From Chryseobacterium pennae (GTDB lineage: Bacteria > Bacteroidota > Bacteroidia > Flavobacteriales > Weeksellaceae), in NCBI RefSeq assembly GCF_003385515.1, contig NZ_QNVT01000018.1:1-64000 (forward strand): 64,000 nt of DNA, read 5' to 3'. Positions within the stretch are counted from its first letter, which is position 1. Every line of letters starts with the position of its first letter. Below, one piece after another: positions 8,009-16,738 of the stretch. A program made the translations under genes and the position numbers. Under the pieces are notes generated by a model, which was not told the origin of the DNA, did not search any database, and saw only the letters and a program-made list of their open reading frames with translations.

Positions 8009-9085
8009 ATGAACAAAATTGCTGTCGTGGGCGCTGGTATTTCCGGCTTAAGCATGGCGAATTATCTCGAAAAGCACAACATTGATTACCATATTTACGA
8101 AAGAAGAAAAAAAGAAGATCTTGCCGGCCATGGCTTTCTTATTCCACAGGAGGGCATAGAATATCTTACTCAGATCATTGACCGCTCGCTTCTTTTTGCA
8201 CATGGTAGCTTTCTGAAAAAATACATACAATATTCCCATACAGGCAAAAAACTAGCAGAAAAGGACCTCAGTAATGTGTTTGCCATTTCAAGACACGCAC
8301 TCATTCAGCTTCTGTCTGAAAAAATTTGTCCTGAAAAAATAACATACAATGCTACTGTAATTCCCTGTGAAACAGAAAAAGGAAAACTTAAGAATGCTGA
8401 CGGAACTGATATAGAAGCTGATATCACCATTGTTTCGGATGGCTCAAAAAGCCGGATCAGAAGAAGTCTTTTTAAGGATGAAAAGATGAGACAGGTAAGG
8501 GAAAATGAAGTGGTTAATATTATTACAGACAAAGAAATTGCTTCTTCTATCGAGAATGATTTCATGAAGTTCCATCACGATCAGGGCGGCCTTACTTTTG
8601 GAATCCTTAAGCTTTCCCATGATACAATTCTTTGGTATTCCCAATTCGATAATGAAAAGTATAAGATCAACGAATGTACTGCTGACCATTTAAAAAATTA
8701 TATGCTTGACGTTTTTGCGGACTGGTGTCCTTTAGTTTCATCAATTATCAAAAAATCAAGCTACAAGAATGTACACTTATGGTGTGTTTATGAATTGGAA
8801 AACCTCAACCCTTTTTACAAAAATAACACAGTATTCATAGGCGACGCAGCACATCCGCTCATTCCATTTACGAGCCAGGGAGTAACCTCAGCACTGAAGG
8901 ATTCTTACACACTGACTAAATACTTAGTTGAAGAGACTGATATTACAGCAGCTTTTTATAAATATGAGTCGGAAAGAAAGCCTGAAATAGAAACTCACAT
9001 TCATAATGGCAGAATACTATTGAATCAGTTTCTACTTCCAACAGACCAACAAACAGACAATATTTTACCTATATCATACAAATAA
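8009..9085 (+). CDS. FAD-dependent monooxygenase
   Basis: This 358-residue flavoprotein belongs to the aromatic-hydroxylase group. The GAGISG dinucleotide-binding loop is at residues 8-13. The second FAD motif VFIGDAAHPLIPFTSQG (about 277-293) carries the GD of group A monooxygenases (UbiH/PHBH-like). It should use NAD(P)H and O2 to hydroxylate or epoxidise a small molecule; the substrate is not evident. It is followed only 3 bp later by a MalY/PatB-type aminotransferase, so the two are in one operon and may act on the same amino-acid-derived metabolite (inference). The tryptophanase just upstream is separated by a terminator. Confidence 0.8.
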   Translation: MNKIAVVGAGISGLSMANYLEKHNIDYHIYERRKKEDLAGHGFLIPQEGIEYLTQIIDRSLLFAHGSFLKKYIQYSHTGKKLAEKDLSNVFAISRHALIQLLSEKICPEKITYNATVIPCETEKGKLKNADGTDIEADITIVSDGSKSRIRRSLFKDEKMRQVRENEVVNIITDKEIASSIENDFMKFHHDQGGLTFGILKLSHDTILWYSQFDNEKYKINECTADHLKNYMLDVFADWCPLVSSIIKKSSYKNVHLWCVYELENLNPFYKNNTVFIGDAAHPLIPFTSQGVTSALKDSYTLTKYLVEETDITAAFYKYESERKPEIETHIHNGRILLNQFLLPTDQQTDNILPISYK

Positions 9086-9088
9086 AAA

Positions 9089-10246
9089 ATGTTTACCAAT
9101 AACGATATCAACTTCGAAGCCCTAAAAAGAAAAGCCTACAACGGGAGATGGGCAACCCTGGAAGACGGGATTATTCCTCTAACAGCTGCTGATCCTGACT
9201 TCAGAACTGCCCCGGAAATAGAACAGGGAATTATTGAATATATCAGAGACGGTTATCTTAGCTATGGCCCATTTTCCGGACTTCCGGAGTTTAAGAAAAG
9301 TGTTGCTGATCATTTTAATCAGGAAAAACATGGAACTTTTTCTCCAGAAAACATTCTTGCTGTAAACAGTGCTGCGCAGGGAATGTTCCTGATCGCCAAA
9401 TATGTTTTAAACCCTGGTGATGAAGCTATTATTCTGGATCCTGTAGATTTTTTATTTAAAAAGTCAGTAGAAACAGCCGGTGGAACAGTAAAACTATGCC
9501 CAGTTGATACCAAAACCGGAGAAATTGATTTTGAAAAAATGGTTTCTTTAATCAATCCCAACACTAAACTGATCAGTATCTGTAATCCACATAACCCGCT
9601 GGGAAAAGTATACTCTAAAGAAACACTGAAAAAGGTTTCTGAGATTGCTTCTGCTCATGATTTGTGGGTAATGAGTGATGAGATCTGGAGTGATATTATT
9701 TATGACAACAGAGATTTCCATACCTATTCATCAGTTTCTGAAGAGGCTAAAAGAAAAAGCTTTACGGTGTATGGATTTTCAAAATCATTTGGGATTGCTG
9801 GATTGAGAATTGGTGCTGTTTTATGTAATGATCAGGAAATTCTTGAAGATTTTACGGAGCAATCCAATTTCAATTCTACCATAGAAGGAGTATCTACTTT
9901 ATCACAAATTGCGGGAAGTGTAGCATTGGAAAAAGCCAAACCGTGGTATAAAGAATTTTTAAATCATTTACAGCAAAATAGAGATCTTGCATTCCAGCTC
10001 TTAAGCGGTTCAGGACTTGTGACTCCCAGCCTCCCTGAAGCCACTTTTGTATTATTTCCGAAGATTGAAAACGGAATGTCCAGCGATCAGTTTGCACAAC
10101 ATGTTCTACAACAGGGAAAAGTAGCGATTGTTCCGGGCTCAGAAAGATGGTTTGGAAAAGGAGCTGAAGGACATATCAGAATCTGCTTTTCCACTTCACA
10201 GGAAATTTTAGAAGAAGGGATTAAGCGAATCATTACCAGCTTTTAA
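9089..10246 (+). CDS. PLP-dependent aminotransferase, MalY/PatB type
   Basis: This 385-residue fold-type I PLP enzyme has the PLP lysine at Lys232 in GFSKSFGIAGLRIG, the NPHNPLG loop (166-172) and the SDEIW segment with the cofactor Asp (196-200). The opening PLTAADPDFRTAPEI resembles MalY/PatB cystathionine beta-lyases (which read MWVADMDF..P) and related class I/II aminotransferases. It could be a C-S lyase or a transaminase. It begins 3 bp after the FAD monooxygenase stop and is surely co-transcribed with it. No terminator hairpin was found in the AT-rich gap after it. Confidence 0.8.
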   Translation: MFTNNDINFEALKRKAYNGRWATLEDGIIPLTAADPDFRTAPEIEQGIIEYIRDGYLSYGPFSGLPEFKKSVADHFNQEKHGTFSPENILAVNSAAQGMFLIAKYVLNPGDEAIILDPVDFLFKKSVETAGGTVKLCPVDTKTGEIDFEKMVSLINPNTKLISICNPHNPLGKVYSKETLKKVSEIASAHDLWVMSDEIWSDIIYDNRDFHTYSSVSEEAKRKSFTVYGFSKSFGIAGLRIGAVLCNDQEILEDFTEQSNFNSTIEGVSTLSQIAGSVALEKAKPWYKEFLNHLQQNRDLAFQLLSGSGLVTPSLPEATFVLFPKIENGMSSDQFAQHVLQQGKVAIVPGSERWFGKGAEGHIRICFSTSQEILEEGIKRIITSF

Positions 10247-10351
10247 TGTTTAAAATTTTCATTAAATTAAACATTTTAACTATTATTTTACTTTATTTTA
10301 ACACATACGGTATTAAATTAAAACATTCATAACAAATAATAAATTTAAGTA

Positions 10352-10381
10352 TTGATTTAAGAATAAATATTGATAATTTTG
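10352..10381 (+). promoter_or_regulatory. Consensus promoter of the TonB-dependent receptor
   Basis: TTG (10352-10354), a 19-nt spacer and TAATTTTG (10374-10381) form a full Bacteroidota consensus promoter. The -7 box lies inside the left arm of the inverted repeat 10367-10410. The transcript should start at about 10386-10390, only ~20 nt before the ATG. Confidence 0.75.
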
Positions 10382-10410
10382 AGCTAGCCATCACTCAAAA
10401 TTATCAATAT
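10367..10410. repeat. 17-bp perfect inverted repeat spanning -7 box to start codon
   Basis: Arms 10367-10383 and 10394-10410 are exactly complementary, with a 10-nt spacer (10384-10393). The left arm contains the -7 element and the right arm runs into the first two bases of the ATG at 10409. Since transcription should begin between the arms, an operator for a dimeric repressor fits better than an RNA hairpin. Confidence 0.8.
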
Positions 10411-12850
10411 GAAGATAAAATACATAAGCATTATTTTTCTTACTGCTTCTTCTCTATCCTATGCACAACAGGTAAGAGACACTATTACAAAGGAATCAAA
10501 AATAGACGAAGTAGCCATTACCGGAAGCCGGAACAAAAAAAGAACTGTTGTCAACACTCCTGTTCCTATTGATATTATAGACATCAAACAGGTAAGCCAG
10601 TCTACAGGACAGGTAGAAATAAACCAGCTTTTACAGTTCTCAGCACCTTCCTTTAACTCCAACAAACAATCAGGATCAGATGGTGCTGACGCCGTAGATC
10701 CGGCAACATTAAGAGGGCTTGGCCCGGATCAGACTCTTCTTCTCCTTAATGGAAAAAGATACCATCAGTCTTCGTTGATCAATCTTTTCGGAACGAAAGG
10801 AAGAGGAAATACAGGGTATGATATGAATACAATCCCCATTGGAGCAATTAAAAGAGTAGAAGTTCTGCGTGATGGAGCTTCAGCTCAATATGGTTCGGAT
10901 GCAATTGCCGGGGTCATCAATGTTATTTTGAATGACCGGGATAAAGGTTTTGAAGGAAATGCTTTCTATGGAATGAATCTTTTTAAAAGTCCGGGAAATA
11001 ACGATGTGACTTCCGATCATAAAGTAGATGGAACTACTTTTGATTTCAGCGGAAATCTAGGAACTAAAATTGGAAACAAGGGTGGCTTCGGTAATTTCAC
11101 CGCTGAATTTATAAACAAAGATTATGCGATAAGAAATGCAAATCCAGAAATGTATACTGCACCTAGACAACGTTTCGGAGATGCAAATGCTCAGAATTTT
11201 TATTTTTTCGGAAATATTGAACTCCCATTAACTGATGGACTGAAATTCTATTCCCGCCAAGGCTTTTCACACAGAAATACAAAAGCCTACGCATGGACGA
11301 GAACTCCTAAAGCTAACGGCAATATCCCTGAAATCTACCCAATGGGTTTTGATCCTATTGAAGACACCAGTATTAGTGATTTCACCTTTGATAATGGGTT
11401 AAAATTCAAAGTAGCTAACTGGGATGTAGATTTTTATAATGCTTTTGGAAATAACAGATTTACTTATGATATCACCAATACTGTTAACGCAACTTTAGGC
11501 CCTAAGTCTCCTACTCAATTTTATGCAGGAGGGCATTCATTATTACAAAATACAACAGGATTCAATGCTGTAAGGCAATTTAAAGTACTGGAAGGGCTGA
11601 ATATTGCTTTCGGATCAGAATTCAGATATGAAAAATTTAATATAATTAAAGGAGAAGAAGCTTCTTATACGATGTATGACATTAATGGAAATGTGGTAAC
11701 CCCTAATACACCTGCCAATTTATTGGTGACCAACCCTCTTGTTCCACCTGGCGAAAATAACATAAGACCGGGAGGATCACAGGGTTTTCCAGGGTATTCT
11801 ACAGACATCGGTAAAAACAGAAATAATTTTGCCGCTTATGTAGATACGGAACTGGATATTACCAAAAACTGGATGATCAGTGTTGCTGGAAGATTTGAGA
11901 ACTACAATGATTTTGGAAGTACCATGAATGGCAAATTTGCTACCCGATACGCCATTACTCCTCAATTCGCATTCCGCGGGTCTGTCTCTACCGGATTCAG
12001 GGCTCCATCTCTTGCTCAGAAGTATTACAGTCAGCAGTTCACAAATTTCCAGAATGGCAAATTGGTTACCATTCAATTAGCTTCGAATGATAGCGATCTT
12101 GCTAAAAGATTGGGCATTGAACAGCTGAAACAGGAAACATCGGTAAACGGAAGTGCTGGCTTTACTTTTAATACAGGTAAATTCACAGCAACGATTGATG
12201 GATACTATATTAGTGTAAAAAACAGAATTGTTCTGACAGGAAATTTTTCAAAGGATGATTTACCCAAGGAAGTACAGGCTGATTACCCTTACATTGACCA
12301 GGCCCAGTTCTTTTCCAATGCAATTGATACCCGAACTAAGGGAATTGATGTTATCCTAAGCTATAGCGAAAGTCTTGGATCAGGAAAATTAACGGCTACA
12401 TTGGCCGGAAACTATAATGACATGGAAATTACCAATGTTAATACCTCACCACAGCTACAAGGAAAAGAAGACGTTTATCTAAGTGCTAGAGAAAGAGCCT
12501 TTATTCTGGCTTCCGCTCCTAAAACAAAGATAAACCTTAACCTCAACTATAAGATCAGTAAGTTCAATGCAAATCTTCAACTGGTAAGGTTTGATAAGGT
12601 TACATTAATCGGATATGATGATGGAGAACAGATTTATAACCCTAAAGTAACAACAGACATCTCTTTTGGATATGAGTTTTCAAATAACCTCAACCTTACT
12701 CTGGGCAGCAAAAATATATTCAACAGATACCCAACGCTACAGACTGCACAGGTAACAGAAGGAAACACAGAAGCCGGAGGGATTTTTGACCCTGTACAGA
12801 TGGGATTTGCAGGAAGACAGGTTTTTGCCAGACTTAACTTTAAGTTTTAA
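10409..12850 (+). CDS. TonB-dependent outer-membrane receptor
   Basis: This 813-residue protein has a signal peptide (residues 1-19, cleaved after SYA). The plug domain (about 30-165) contains the typical LRGLGPDQTLLLLNGKR and VEVLRDGASAQYGSDAIAGVINV segments. A 22-strand beta barrel follows, ending in Phe. There is no N-terminal carboxypeptidase-D-like domain, so it is not a classical SusC. It imports a scarce substrate using the TonB-ExbBD proton-motive system; the ligand is not predictable. No SusD partner is adjacent. The start is fixed by the promoter and inverted repeat immediately upstream. Confidence 0.9.
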   Translation: MKIKYISIIFLTASSLSYAQQVRDTITKESKIDEVAITGSRNKKRTVVNTPVPIDIIDIKQVSQSTGQVEINQLLQFSAPSFNSNKQSGSDGADAVDPATLRGLGPDQTLLLLNGKRYHQSSLINLFGTKGRGNTGYDMNTIPIGAIKRVEVLRDGASAQYGSDAIAGVINVILNDRDKGFEGNAFYGMNLFKSPGNNDVTSDHKVDGTTFDFSGNLGTKIGNKGGFGNFTAEFINKDYAIRNANPEMYTAPRQRFGDANAQNFYFFGNIELPLTDGLKFYSRQGFSHRNTKAYAWTRTPKANGNIPEIYPMGFDPIEDTSISDFTFDNGLKFKVANWDVDFYNAFGNNRFTYDITNTVNATLGPKSPTQFYAGGHSLLQNTTGFNAVRQFKVLEGLNIAFGSEFRYEKFNIIKGEEASYTMYDINGNVVTPNTPANLLVTNPLVPPGENNIRPGGSQGFPGYSTDIGKNRNNFAAYVDTELDITKNWMISVAGRFENYNDFGSTMNGKFATRYAITPQFAFRGSVSTGFRAPSLAQKYYSQQFTNFQNGKLVTIQLASNDSDLAKRLGIEQLKQETSVNGSAGFTFNTGKFTATIDGYYISVKNRIVLTGNFSKDDLPKEVQADYPYIDQAQFFSNAIDTRTKGIDVILSYSESLGSGKLTATLAGNYNDMEITNVNTSPQLQGKEDVYLSARERAFILASAPKTKINLNLNYKISKFNANLQLVRFDKVTLIGYDDGEQIYNPKVTTDISFGYEFSNNLNLTLGSKNIFNRYPTLQTAQVTEGNTEAGGIFDPVQMGFAGRQVFARLNFKF

Positions 12851-12978
12851 AAATAAGGGAAGCTGGAAGCTATTCTTTCCTAGGTTATTTAATCAAATAC
12901 CTTCATCAGAACTTAAGAACGCGAAATTTCTACTAATGACTGATAGAACTTTCCTCTTCCGATCTCCCGCTTCATTAC

Positions 12979-13011
12979 AAAAATCCTGCTGAAATATTCA
13001 GCAGGATTTTT
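12979..13011. terminator. Bidirectional terminator
   Basis: A 15-bp perfect stem (12979-12993 / 12997-13011) with a 3-nt loop is flanked by T-rich tracts on both strands. It serves the converging TonB receptor and sugar dehydrogenase genes, and its right edge touches the latter's stop codon. Confidence 0.9.
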
Positions 13012-14228
13012 TATTTTTTTGAAATCTTATAAAGCTTTCCACTGTCTGTCACAGCATAAAGATTACCATCCATTCCATTCAGGACATCTCTGAAACGTTC
13101 GTTCTGATCTGCCAAAAGACGTTCTTCACCTATGACTTTATTATCCTTCATCACAATTCTGTTGATATGTTCACCACTGAGGCAACCGATGAAAAGATTC
13201 CCTTTCCATTCGTCTATATTTCCGGTATAGAAAGTGATTCCACTTGGAGAAATAACAGGATCCCAGTAATAAACAGGCTGTTCTGTACCTTCTTTCCGGG
13301 TAATGCCTTTCCCTACTTTAACACCTGAATATTCAATACCATAGGTTACATCTCCCCAGCCGTAGTTTTTACCAGGTTGAATAAGGTTGATCTCATCTCC
13401 TCCTCTTGGTCCCATTTCCACATCCCAAAGATTTCCGTTGGGATCAATAGCCAAACCTTGAGGATTACGAACTCCATAAGCATAAATTTCAGGTTTATAT
13501 CCCTGTTTTCCTATAAATGGGTTTCCCGGGGCTGGTAATCCATCCTTGGTAATCTTGATGATTTTTCCTAAATAATTATCTGTTTTCTGTGCGTAGACCC
13601 TTGTTACTTTATCAGATCTTTCTCCGGTACTGATAAATAAGTTTCCATCTTTATCAAAAACCAATCTGCTTCCGTAATGTTTGTCTCCATCATAGGAAGG
13701 TTCTGCCCGGAAAATTATTTTTACATCTGAAATTGATTTAAAATTATCTGATAATTTTCCTTTCGCTACTGAAGTCAGATTTCCTTTTCCAAAGGATTCC
13801 GAAAAACTGAAATAAATAATCGAATTCGTTTTAAAATCCGGATCAAGAGCTACATCCAGCATTCCTCCCTGTCCTTTAGAATCAACTTTTGGAAAGCCTT
13901 CTATCAGCATGATCTGTTTTCCATCCTTTGAAACAATATTCATATACCCTCTTTTGTCTGTAATAAGGAATCTTCCATCCGGTAAATTAATAATTCCCCA
14001 TGGTCTCCCCAGGTCCTTATTCAGTATCTCTACGTTGTAAGCCGTATTTGTTTTTATTGCTTTAGTTCTTGTCTGTCCCTTAAATGCAGGCTGATAATCA
14101 GAATTAGGCTTTTCTGTCTCTACGCTGCCATCATTTCCGGTCTGTTGTGCATTAGCATGATTCTTTTTACAAGAAGATAAAATCAGAAAAAGGCACAGCA
14201 CTGGGATGTAAAATTGATTGATTTTCAT
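13011..14228 (-). CDS. PQQ-type sugar dehydrogenase lipoprotein (YliI/GSDH-like)
   Basis: This 405-residue protein has a lipoprotein signal (LILSSC, Cys20), placing it in a membrane-anchored periplasmic position. The six-bladed beta-propeller of soluble aldose dehydrogenases is indicated by LGRPWGIINLPDGRFLITDKRG near the start, KHYGSRLVFDKDGNLFISTGER, YAYGVRNPQGLAIDP and EMGPRGGDEINLIQPGKNYGW. In YliI/PQQ-GDH these carry the catalytic His and the PQQ and calcium ligands. It probably oxidises aldose sugars if PQQ is available; no pqq synthesis genes are here. It is a single gene convergent with the receptor at 10409. Confidence 0.88.
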   Translation of the reverse strand: MKINQFYIPVLCLFLILSSCKKNHANAQQTGNDGSVETEKPNSDYQPAFKGQTRTKAIKTNTAYNVEILNKDLGRPWGIINLPDGRFLITDKRGYMNIVSKDGKQIMLIEGFPKVDSKGQGGMLDVALDPDFKTNSIIYFSFSESFGKGNLTSVAKGKLSDNFKSISDVKIIFRAEPSYDGDKHYGSRLVFDKDGNLFISTGERSDKVTRVYAQKTDNYLGKIIKITKDGLPAPGNPFIGKQGYKPEIYAYGVRNPQGLAIDPNGNLWDVEMGPRGGDEINLIQPGKNYGWGDVTYGIEYSGVKVGKGITRKEGTEQPVYYWDPVISPSGITFYTGNIDEWKGNLFIGCLSGEHINRIVMKDNKVIGEERLLADQNERFRDVLNGMDGNLYAVTDSGKLYKISKK

Positions 14229-14386
14229 ACTATTATGATTAGGTGTTTAATAATGAATGGAAAAATAATGCCATTAACCAGCTTATTTAAACTTTATGAT
14301 ACAGGTATAAGACATACTATGAGTAAATAAACACATCTGTAAAATATTCATCATCGAAACTTTATCATGCCTAATAATTTCTTTCG

Positions 14387-14394
14387 TATTTTTG
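14387..14394 (+). promoter_or_regulatory. -7 box upstream of uvrB
   Basis: TATTTTTG is a perfect TAnnTTTG box ending 17 nt before ATG 14412. It lies inside the longer upstream reading frame, which is why 14412 rather than the ATG at 14367 is chosen as start. Confidence 0.55.
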
Positions 14395-14411
14395 TTCTAT
14401 ACATTCTTCTT

Positions 14412-16403
14412 ATGGATTTTAAGCTTCAATCAGAATATAAACCCACCGGGGATCAGCCCCAAGCCATCGATAAACTTACTGCAGGAATTGAAATTGGTGA
14501 AAAATACCAGACACTTCTTGGGGTAACAGGATCCGGAAAAACCTTTACGGTTGCCAATGTTGTTCAAAATGTCCAGCGTCCTACCTTGGTTCTGGCACAT
14601 AATAAAACACTGGCGGCACAACTTTTCATGGAATTTAAAGAATTCTTTCCTGAAAATGCAGTCGAGTATTTTGTCAGCTACTATGATTACTATCAGCCGG
14701 AAGCCTATATTGCAACAACCGGGACCTATATTGAAAAGGATCTGAGCATTAATGAAGAGGTGGAAAAATTACGTCTTTCCGCAACGGCAAGTCTTCTCTC
14801 AGGAAGAAGAGATGTATTGATTGTAGCTTCTGTTTCATGTATTTATGGTATCGGAAACCCTACTGAGTTTCACAAATCATTAATTTCTATCGCTATTGGT
14901 GAAAAAGTAACGAGAACAGCCCTTCTCCATTCTTTAGTGAATGCCCTATACGCCAGAACATTAAATGAATTCCAGAGAGGAACATTCCGTGTAAAGGGAG
15001 ATGTTATTGATGTTTTCCCGGCATATGCAGACAATGCGATTAGAATTCAGTTTTTTGGGGATGAAATTGAAAAAATTCAAAGCTTTGATCCTGTCAGTGG
15101 AAATGTAGAGGATAATTTCGATCAGATACAGATTTACCCGGCTAATCTTTTCGTAACCTCAAAAGAGACTTTAAACGGAGCGATTAAAGATATTCAGGAT
15201 GACATGGTAAAACAGGTTGATTTCTTCAGCTCTATAGGAAAACCACTGGAAGCCAAAAGACTTCAGGAAAGAACTGAACTTGACCTGGAAATGATTAAAG
15301 AACTGGGCTACTGCTCAGGAATTGAAAATTATTCCAGATATCTTGACGGCAGACTTCCGGGAACAAGACCTTTCTGTCTGATTGATTATTTTCCTAAAGA
15401 TTTCTTGATGGTTATTGACGAAAGCCATGTAACAGTGCCACAGGTTCATGCCATGTATGGTGGTGACCGAAGCAGAAAAGAAGCGCTAGTAGAATATGGA
15501 TTCAGGCTTCCTGCTGCAATGGATAACAGGCCTTTAAAATTTGAAGAATTTGAAGCCATTCAGAATCAGGTGATCTATGTTTCTGCTACTCCGGCAGATT
15601 ATGAACTGGAAAGAACCGGCGGAGCTTATATTGAACAGATTATCCGCCCAACAGGACTTCTTGATCCCATTATTGAAGTAAGGCCAAGTTTAAATCAGAT
15701 TGATGATTTAATGGAAGAGATCCAGAAAAGAGCAGATGCTGATGAAAGGGTTCTGGTCACTACTTTAACCAAGAAAATGGCGGAAGAACTTACGAAATAC
15801 TTCACAAAATTCGGAATCAGGACAAGATATATCCACTCGGATGTTGAAACACTGGAACGTATTCAGATTATGCAGGATCTGCGTTTAGGTCTCTTTGATG
15901 TTCTGATTGGAGTAAACCTTTTAAGAGAAGGATTAGACTTGCCTGAAGTATCATTAGTAGCTATTCTGGATGCTGACAAGGAAGGAATGCTGAGAAGCAG
16001 AAGATCTATGATTCAGACTGTGGGACGTGCAGCAAGAAATATCAACGGAAAAGCAATTATGTATGCTGATAAGATTACCAAATCGATGCAGGCAACATTA
16101 GATGAAACCGAATACCGCCGTGCAAAACAGATGAAGTACAATGAGGATCATGGTATGGTACCGACAGCCCTCAATAAAAAGATATCTGAGAACCTTGTAG
16201 GAAGAAGTAAAGACTTTCCTGATGAAAAATACACCCAGAAAGAAATTCTTCAGAAGGTTGCTGAAGTTAAAGCTACCTATGCCAGTGAAGATGTTGAAAA
16301 AATGATCGAGCAAAAGCAAAAAGAAATGGAAGCGGCAGCTAAAAATCTTGATTTCATTAAAGCAGCTAAGCTAAGAGACGAAATTGCAGCCCTTAAGGCC
16401 TAA
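14412..16403 (+). CDS. uvrB: Excinuclease ABC subunit B
   Basis: This 663-residue protein has the normal UvrB length from ATG 14412; the extra 15 hydrophobic residues from ATG 14367 precede the promoter. Walker A is GVTGSGKT (37-44). The beta-hairpin that locks onto DNA follows as YYDYYQPEAY..., the DESH box is VIDESHVT, and the C-terminal UVR domain (VEKMIEQKQKEMEAAAKNLDF) contacts UvrC. It verifies damage delivered by UvrA and loads UvrC in nucleotide-excision repair. It is transcribed alone and ends at a strong hairpin. SOS control is not evident. Confidence 0.98.
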   Translation: MDFKLQSEYKPTGDQPQAIDKLTAGIEIGEKYQTLLGVTGSGKTFTVANVVQNVQRPTLVLAHNKTLAAQLFMEFKEFFPENAVEYFVSYYDYYQPEAYIATTGTYIEKDLSINEEVEKLRLSATASLLSGRRDVLIVASVSCIYGIGNPTEFHKSLISIAIGEKVTRTALLHSLVNALYARTLNEFQRGTFRVKGDVIDVFPAYADNAIRIQFFGDEIEKIQSFDPVSGNVEDNFDQIQIYPANLFVTSKETLNGAIKDIQDDMVKQVDFFSSIGKPLEAKRLQERTELDLEMIKELGYCSGIENYSRYLDGRLPGTRPFCLIDYFPKDFLMVIDESHVTVPQVHAMYGGDRSRKEALVEYGFRLPAAMDNRPLKFEEFEAIQNQVIYVSATPADYELERTGGAYIEQIIRPTGLLDPIIEVRPSLNQIDDLMEEIQKRADADERVLVTTLTKKMAEELTKYFTKFGIRTRYIHSDVETLERIQIMQDLRLGLFDVLIGVNLLREGLDLPEVSLVAILDADKEGMLRSRRSMIQTVGRAARNINGKAIMYADKITKSMQATLDETEYRRAKQMKYNEDHGMVPTALNKKISENLVGRSKDFPDEKYTQKEILQKVAEVKATYASEDVEKMIEQKQKEMEAAAKNLDFIKAAKLRDEIAALKA

Positions 16404-16421
16404 AATATATAATAAAAATAG

Positions 16422-16450
16422 TTTCGGCGGCTTCTTCGAAGCCGCCGAAA
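16422..16450. terminator. GC-rich hairpin between convergent uvrB and DUF3820 genes
   Basis: Perfect 13-bp arms 16422-16434 / 16438-16450 with a TTC loop. The T-rich run is on the minus-strand side. The stem core is identical to the hairpin at 3-41. Confidence 0.8.
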
Positions 16451-16472
16451 ATTTATCTCAAAACAGATTTTT

Positions 16473-16709
16473 TTACAATCCGTTTCTTACCGAAGCTCTG
16501 ATGGGTGCCAGCAGATCCATCAACCCATTTAATTTGATTTCATAAACGGTTGATAACTGCATTCCAAGTTTTCCCTTTGGCATTCCATTTTTATTGAACC
16601 ATTCGAGATAGCTTATCGGAAGATCAATCAGAACAGTTCCTTCGTATTTGCCAAACGGCATCTTAAAAACACAGATTTCTCTTAATATTTCCGGATTTAT
16701 TCCCTCCAC
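16473..16709 (-). CDS. DUF3820 family protein
   Basis: This 78-residue protein has the conserved DUF3820 pattern: MPFGKYEGTVLIDLPISYLEWF, then G.P.GKLG, YEIKLNGL and LLAPIR. The fold is small and cytoplasmic; some relatives are annotated as quorum-sensing-regulated virulence factors, but the biochemical role is not established. It lies 29 bp downstream of an AI-2E-type transporter gene on the same strand, so it is probably its operon partner. Confidence 0.8.
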   Translation of the reverse strand: MEGINPEILREICVFKMPFGKYEGTVLIDLPISYLEWFNKNGMPKGKLGMQLSTVYEIKLNGLMDLLAPIRASVRNGL

Positions 16710-16738
16710 TTTTTATATAATTAAATCAATTTATCTTC

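Noticed and set aside
14367..14411. Upstream ATG giving UvrB a hydrophobic 15-residue N-terminal extension
   Set aside because: A perfect -7 box lies between this ATG and 14412, and UvrB normally begins at the equivalent of 14412.
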